NCBI GenBank assembly: GCA_035578155.1
Contig: JAPWDM010000013.1
Span: 9,883,527-9,947,526 of the forward strand
Length of the DNA: 64,000 nucleotides
Source: Brachynemurus nebulosus
Taxonomy: Eukaryota > Arthropoda > Insecta > Neuroptera > Myrmeleontidae
Direction: 5' to 3'
In this document: positions 59,169 to 64,000 of the stretch, in pieces
How the letters are laid out: each line of letters opens with the position of its first letter
Position numbering within the stretch: the first letter of the stretch is position 1
Position numbers and translations under genes: made by a program
The notes under the pieces: generated by a model
The model's database searches: none
What the model was told of the DNA's origin: nothing
What the model saw: only the letters and a program-made list of their open reading frames with translations

Positions 59169-59621
59169 TACTGTGTGAGTTTTTCGAGAGTTGCCATTTT
59201 TATTACAGCCAAACCGTTGATTTAATCGAAAAATTGTTCAAATAAGAGTTGTAGATATCAACGGGGGCAACCGATTCCTACAGTCAGGAGCTTTATAGCT
59301 CTTGTGGTGTTCGAGCTATGATACAAAATTATAGATTTTTAAATGGGACTATATATTAATTTTTCGATAAAACTGATCTAATGCATTAATTAACAATATA
59401 AATGAGCAAAAAAAATTTTTCCCCAAGTTTAATTTTTTAATTTTTCTTTATCAGTTCGGCGGTAAAGATATGCATATGTACTTGAGGCTACTTCAACCGA
59501 TAGTGTTTTTCTTGGTTACATTTCCATTACATCCAAGGATAGAACCTTTTCCAGTACCATTTCTATATCATAAAAATTTGATTCTAATAGAAATGAAAAC
59601 TCTCAAAAAACTCACATAGTA
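59169..59621 (+). mobile_element. TA-flanked TIR element, family G, copy 2
   Basis: TACTGTGTGAGTTTTTCGAG at 59169 and CTCACATAGTA to 59621, TA at 59167-59168 and 59622-59623. The interior is about 90% like 51971-52428 by eye. Confidence 0.75.
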
Positions 59622-59623
59622 TA

Positions 59624-62096
59624 TTAATGTATCTGAAATCTGTGATTCTCAAGTTTGACACTTTTTTCGAAAAAAGTACTTAGGCCGTATTTTATGCTAG
59701 ACACCTTGTAGTTATTATTAAATGAAAAAAATAATCTATTCTTTTGTGAGTGTATTCACTCATAATCGCAATATACAGAGGAGCATTATTATACTTTTGT
59801 TATTCGGTTATATTTCTAAAGTGGAGCTTATCTCCATGGGCGGTTAGATTTTATACACGCAATGAATTTGTTAAAAGGGGCGTAAGTTTTAATTTAATTC
59901 GAACCTGTTTATTATTATTGTACGAATACACTACGACATTTATATAGAAAATTTGACAATGCAATAAGCATTATCGACTGAAGAGACAGTTTAGAAAAAT
60001 TATTCTCATAAAAAAAAAATATTAAATCAAAAAGAGAAAATCTGTAGAGATGTCTCGAAAAATGTTTATGTCAATAAAAGTTTCTAATTTATTCTGTTCC
60101 GAGTTAAAAAAATAGTTAAAAAATTAGTTAATTTTCAAATTTTTGTTGAAGAGTTATGCTTCAAATTGCTGTAGGTATTTCTATTTTATGTGAAAAATTA
60201 TTTTCACATGATGAAACAATGCAACTATAGATTCAATATGGTATACTATGGCGATTTTTTGAGAACAAAAACAAAAAAAAAATGTGAAAATCATATCAAT
60301 GGTGGGAGCGCCGAAGAGAAACAAATCTTTTTAATATAAGAAAGAGATTTCCAATGCAATACCTACGCAGTTTTAGACTTTACTTATGGTTCATTTCAGT
60401 TAAATTTAACCATGCTGCGTCACTTTGAATTTAAATAATTTCCATTTTCTTGGCTTTATCTCTTTCATTATTGCATTTATGTAAATTTTAAATTTGAAGT
60501 TTATTTTTAGAAAAGAATAGAAGATTGATTTGTTTCGAATATAAGAATTATTTAATTTTTTAACGAAAATTCATGATCAATTGTGTCTGAAATGAGGTAT
60601 ATTATCCTCAATATCAATTAATTTTTATTAACACATTTCTTTCAATGTAAAGTGATTCTGGACTTTGGGATATTAATATTTTCAAAAATTTTTGAGTAAG
60701 TAATATTTTAAAATTATTATGTACTTACCTATTTAATACTTTCAATTTTACTGACGGTGATTAAAAATTTACCACTAGAGTGCCAATCAGAAGCGGATCC
60801 AGCTTTAAAATTAGGAGAGGGCCACATTTTTTTTAATGTTGAAAAATTTTAGTAAATTTTATGATGTCATCAAGTTACAAAATTTCTTTTTTCAACGTAG
60901 CTTTATGGAAGTAATTTGAATTAGGAATATTGTTTGAATTTTCGTAGCATTGAGGGTGAATTTTCAATTTTTGCTATGAAAATAAAGAAATTTTATTTAG
61001 ACATATAAGGTCCTAAATGCTCTTAATTTTGGCAAAAAAGAAAACGAACAATTCCCTTTCAGTTTCAGCCTTCGTTACCAAATTTAAATTTACCTCCATT
61101 CAGATGGGACTCATGACCCGCATAATCACCCCCTCCATTTACGTTTGGGCGCCAACTACCCAATATCCTACAGTTGGAAATTTTTATCATATATGCGCGT
61201 ATAATTTAAATGACATATCGTCATGATTTTACCATTAAAAATGAAAATAAAACGTACTTGATATGACGGATTGAATGATACTCAACTAATAATAATAATC
61301 ATATAATAATGTTTTATTAATGGCACTTGTGACGTATATACCTACACACAGGGCGGGGGGGGGGGGCGTGTAAGAGGCGATGCAAGAGGCGCATGATAAA
61401 AAAATAATAATATATTCTCGAAGGATTTAAGTGTCAAAATTAAAGTACACATTCAACTTACAATAGCAATAATACAATATAATATGAATACTTTTTTTTT
61501 ATTTTTATTAAACTACTTGTATGTTTGAGTATGAATGGAGAAGTAAGTTCACTTTTTCTATAGCCGTACTTTTTTTTGTTACTGTTTTGATGGTAAACAA
61601 AAATGCGCCCCTACTGTCAGTACTTGGATGTAGTACTTGGTGTAGTTGTGATGTATTATTGTAGTACTTAAAAGTTATAACAATCTCTTGATGAATATTG
61701 TTATACAAAAATTTTGTTTTTTACCGTACTATGACTGCTATTTTTGAATATTTTGAGTACTTACACAGTTGTTTTTTTTTTCTTTTTTTTTTTTAGAATA
61801 TTATGCAAAATTTGAAAATTTGTATGTAAATTCGTATACGGATGTTTGTCAGACTTGTTAGTTTGTAGTTTTCTGTAGATTGGTATTCGACTTTTCCCTT
61901 TTTGTTTACCATGTAGACCCGGTCTTACAGTATTATTGCCCAAAATCCAGTTCTAGGGTTTTTGGTCACTCAGTTACGAACTCGTTTATCACGACCACGA
62001 GATCTCCAGAAGTTTTTTTTTGCTTGTCAGTGAAATTGAGGAGGAAAAGAATGAAAAATTTGAAGGTCTGGTCGTTGAAAACTGAAAAGGGTATAG
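59624..62096. other. AT-rich region
   Basis: A G-run of about thirteen at 61352-61367. No complete element and no exon with domain similarity recognised. Confidence 0.35.
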
Positions 62097-62098
62097 TA

Positions 62099-62559
62099 AG
62101 ATAAGCATAGGGTAATGGCCCCCATAGTCAATGTCTGTAATAATATATATTTATTACTCAAAAAGCGCCTCTTCGAATTTGATAAAATTTGATGTTCTGT
62201 AAGTACATAAGGTAAGTAATATTCTATATTCTTTTGAAAGGTGTAAGTATACTGGAACCATACAAAAAAATAAAATATATTTTTTATACAATTATTTTGA
62301 ACTTTTAAAATTTAGGGAAAAATGTCAAAAAAATATATAAGATAATCCCAAGTAGGTATTACCTAAATTTTGACGTCGGTTTTATTTTCCTAGGTGTTAT
62401 AGTTTTTGAGAAAATTGAGTTTGAAAAATTTTAATATCTTAAGCACACATCAAGGTTAAGGGTCAATGACCCTATATTTGGTAATCACTTGGTGTACCAA
62501 TGTTACTACATATAATATTATAGAAATCGGCTATGGGGGCCATTTCCCCATGCTTATCT
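62099..62559. mobile_element. TIR element with AGATAAGCATGGGG ends
   Basis: AGATAAGCATAGGGTAATGG at 62099 and the inverse (CCATTTCCCCATGCTTATCT) to 62559, about 29 bp with three mismatches, through GGCCCCCATAG. TA precedes the left end; the right flank is not TA. 461 bp, non-coding. Confidence 0.65.
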
Positions 62560-63615
62560 GGCTACACCCTTTGGTGTAAGAAGAAAATGTTTAGGGCCCC
62601 AGAGTAGTTTCTGGCTAGAATCCTCAGTACTAAATTTCAAGAATATCAAGCCTGCTAATTTTAGAGAAGCAAGAGCCATCCATATGCAACTTCACATTTA
62701 GAAAATTTCACACCATTGGCAACTCCTTCGTCACCCCCCTCCCGTTAATGTGTAAAATACAATATGTAGAATCTCTTAATAAAATAAAAAAGAGAAAATC
62801 TGTAAAAAAATAATGTCCTTAATGAATCTTAACTAGTCCCAGTAAGGTGGTACAAGATGTAATGAAACCTCCACAATTTTAACGGATTAAGGACTTCATA
62901 TTGTCCTTACAAGTGTCAAATGATTTTAACCGATATAAAACCGGTACAAACACTATTTTTTTTTTTAAATTTAATCAAAATAAAATATTACAATTAAATT
63001 TTCATTTAAAACAACAAAAAATAGTCAGAGATATTCTTTCTGTAATATAATTTTTTTCTAGCAATTTTTTTCCTCCAATGCTTGTTGTGAACAACAACTG
63101 CAAATAGAGGAGTTAGTAAAATGATACCTCCGAAGCTGCTACATGCAGTGGAGATAAAACACAACGATGTTGACAAATAGACACGTGCATCCACGTGAGT
63201 CGAGAGTATAATTACAAAAAACAGTCAGTACAGTGGTGCTTTGGTACCAACAACACCATGTTAATACTCACTCCTTCGGCAAAGCGATAAACAAGTAAGC
63301 AGCAGCATTGTGTGACAAGCACTTGAAATGACACAGCTAGACAACAGACAGTGGTTTGTAAGTTTCGCAGTAAGTTTCAATAAATAAACTTTTTGTATAA
63401 AATAAATAATGGAAGCCATCTTCACCGAACTGAACTGATTGGTGCTCGGGTTTTTTCGCATATTCGTGACTTAATAGAACTGTTAGGTTTGAACTGAAAA
63501 ACTGAAATTGTTCCGAGTCGGAATCGATAGAAGGCAGAAGTGCATTTGTTGTATGTTAACCAAAAATTTTGCATATAAACCAGAAAGCTACTCCATCCAA
63601 ATGGACTATGTATAG
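62560..63615. other. mostly unique region
   Basis: 63050-63350 is repeat-free and slightly more GC-rich. No domain-bearing frame. Confidence 0.35.
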
Positions 63616-64000
63616 TGAAGCTATAGCTATAAGAAGGAAGCGTATGCGGATTTATATCGGATTTTGACACTTTAGGGTCTAAGGAACCCAGAAAACCGAA
63701 AATCCACATGAAAATTTTCCGAATCTGGATTTTCTGGATGTGGATGTTGGTGTTTAAAAAAATGAATGTCATCAAATCTACTGGGGCACATTTTGACACA
63801 TTTTGGTCAATGGCTCTGTAATTATTGTCATTTTTAACTTTTTGGAAACATCAAAAAGTGTTGGTTTTTTCGATTTTCTCCAGACCTTGTTGATGAAAAT
63901 CGATGAAACTGAAACGAAAGGGTCCAATTATTTCGAGGACAAAATTTTTTTTTGTAAATCAAGTGATTTATGGAAAGGTCTTTGTAATTTTTTTCAAAGA
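63616..64000 (+). repeat. dispersed repeat, family D, copy truncated by the window edge
   Basis: AGCTATAGCTATAAGAAGG at the start, then TTTTTAACTTTTTGGAAA and GATGAAAATCGATGAAA as in 32742-33100. A 125-codon frame on the - strand (63422-63799) runs through it and has no known domain. Confidence 0.55.

Noticed and set aside
63422..63799. 125-codon - strand frame
   Set aside because: Overlaps a dispersed repeat also present at 32742; no domain.

Overview
This is a nuclear genomic window from an animal, most likely an insect. Coding exons are split by GT-AG introns, most of them 59-71 bp. The background is very AT-rich, and the window is packed with eukaryotic transposon families (hAT, Tc1/mariner-pogo, piggyBac-like, TTAA-flanked Kolobok-like, Penelope-like, Helentron-like). 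I cannot name the species. The repeat density would suit a hemipteran or another TE-rich insect, but that is a guess.

Two host genes are clear, and they converge tail to tail. ACAA2, the mitochondrial 3-ketoacyl-CoA thiolase of fatty-acid beta-oxidation, runs on the + strand at 4301-7113: five exons, 398 residues, every catalytic residue present. CPSF3/CPSF73, the endonuclease that cuts pre-mRNA at the poly(A) site, runs on the - strand from 13315 to 7671: twelve exons, 694 residues, all metal ligands present. Their stop codons are 557 bp apart. Introns fall into two classes, about 60-70 bp or 0.5-1.2 kb, and each long intron holds recognisable mobile or fold-back DNA.

The remainder is not coding as far as I can see. 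Positions 1-4300 hold diverged direct repeats and nested hAT-like elements. From 13.6 to 64 kb I find no host exon, only layered transposons and low-complexity DNA: TIR elements with readable target-site duplications (for example 13615-14036, 17642-17874, 21121-22231, 45003-45485, 55832-56385), a three-deep nest at 22465-25628, tRNA-derived repeats at 41193 and 48463, and a 31-bp minisatellite at 50736.

Two themes deserve attention. First, a Helentron-associated (HINE/DINE-like) family carries terminal hairpins and a (TA)n core; it occurs at least six times and inserted almost exactly at a splice site of ACAA2. Second, large fold-back elements and a Penelope-like endonuclease remnant share a hammerhead-ribozyme-like core (CTGANGA, a short stem, GAAA) at several places, which suggests a family of ribozyme-bearing Penelope-related retroelements and short derivatives.
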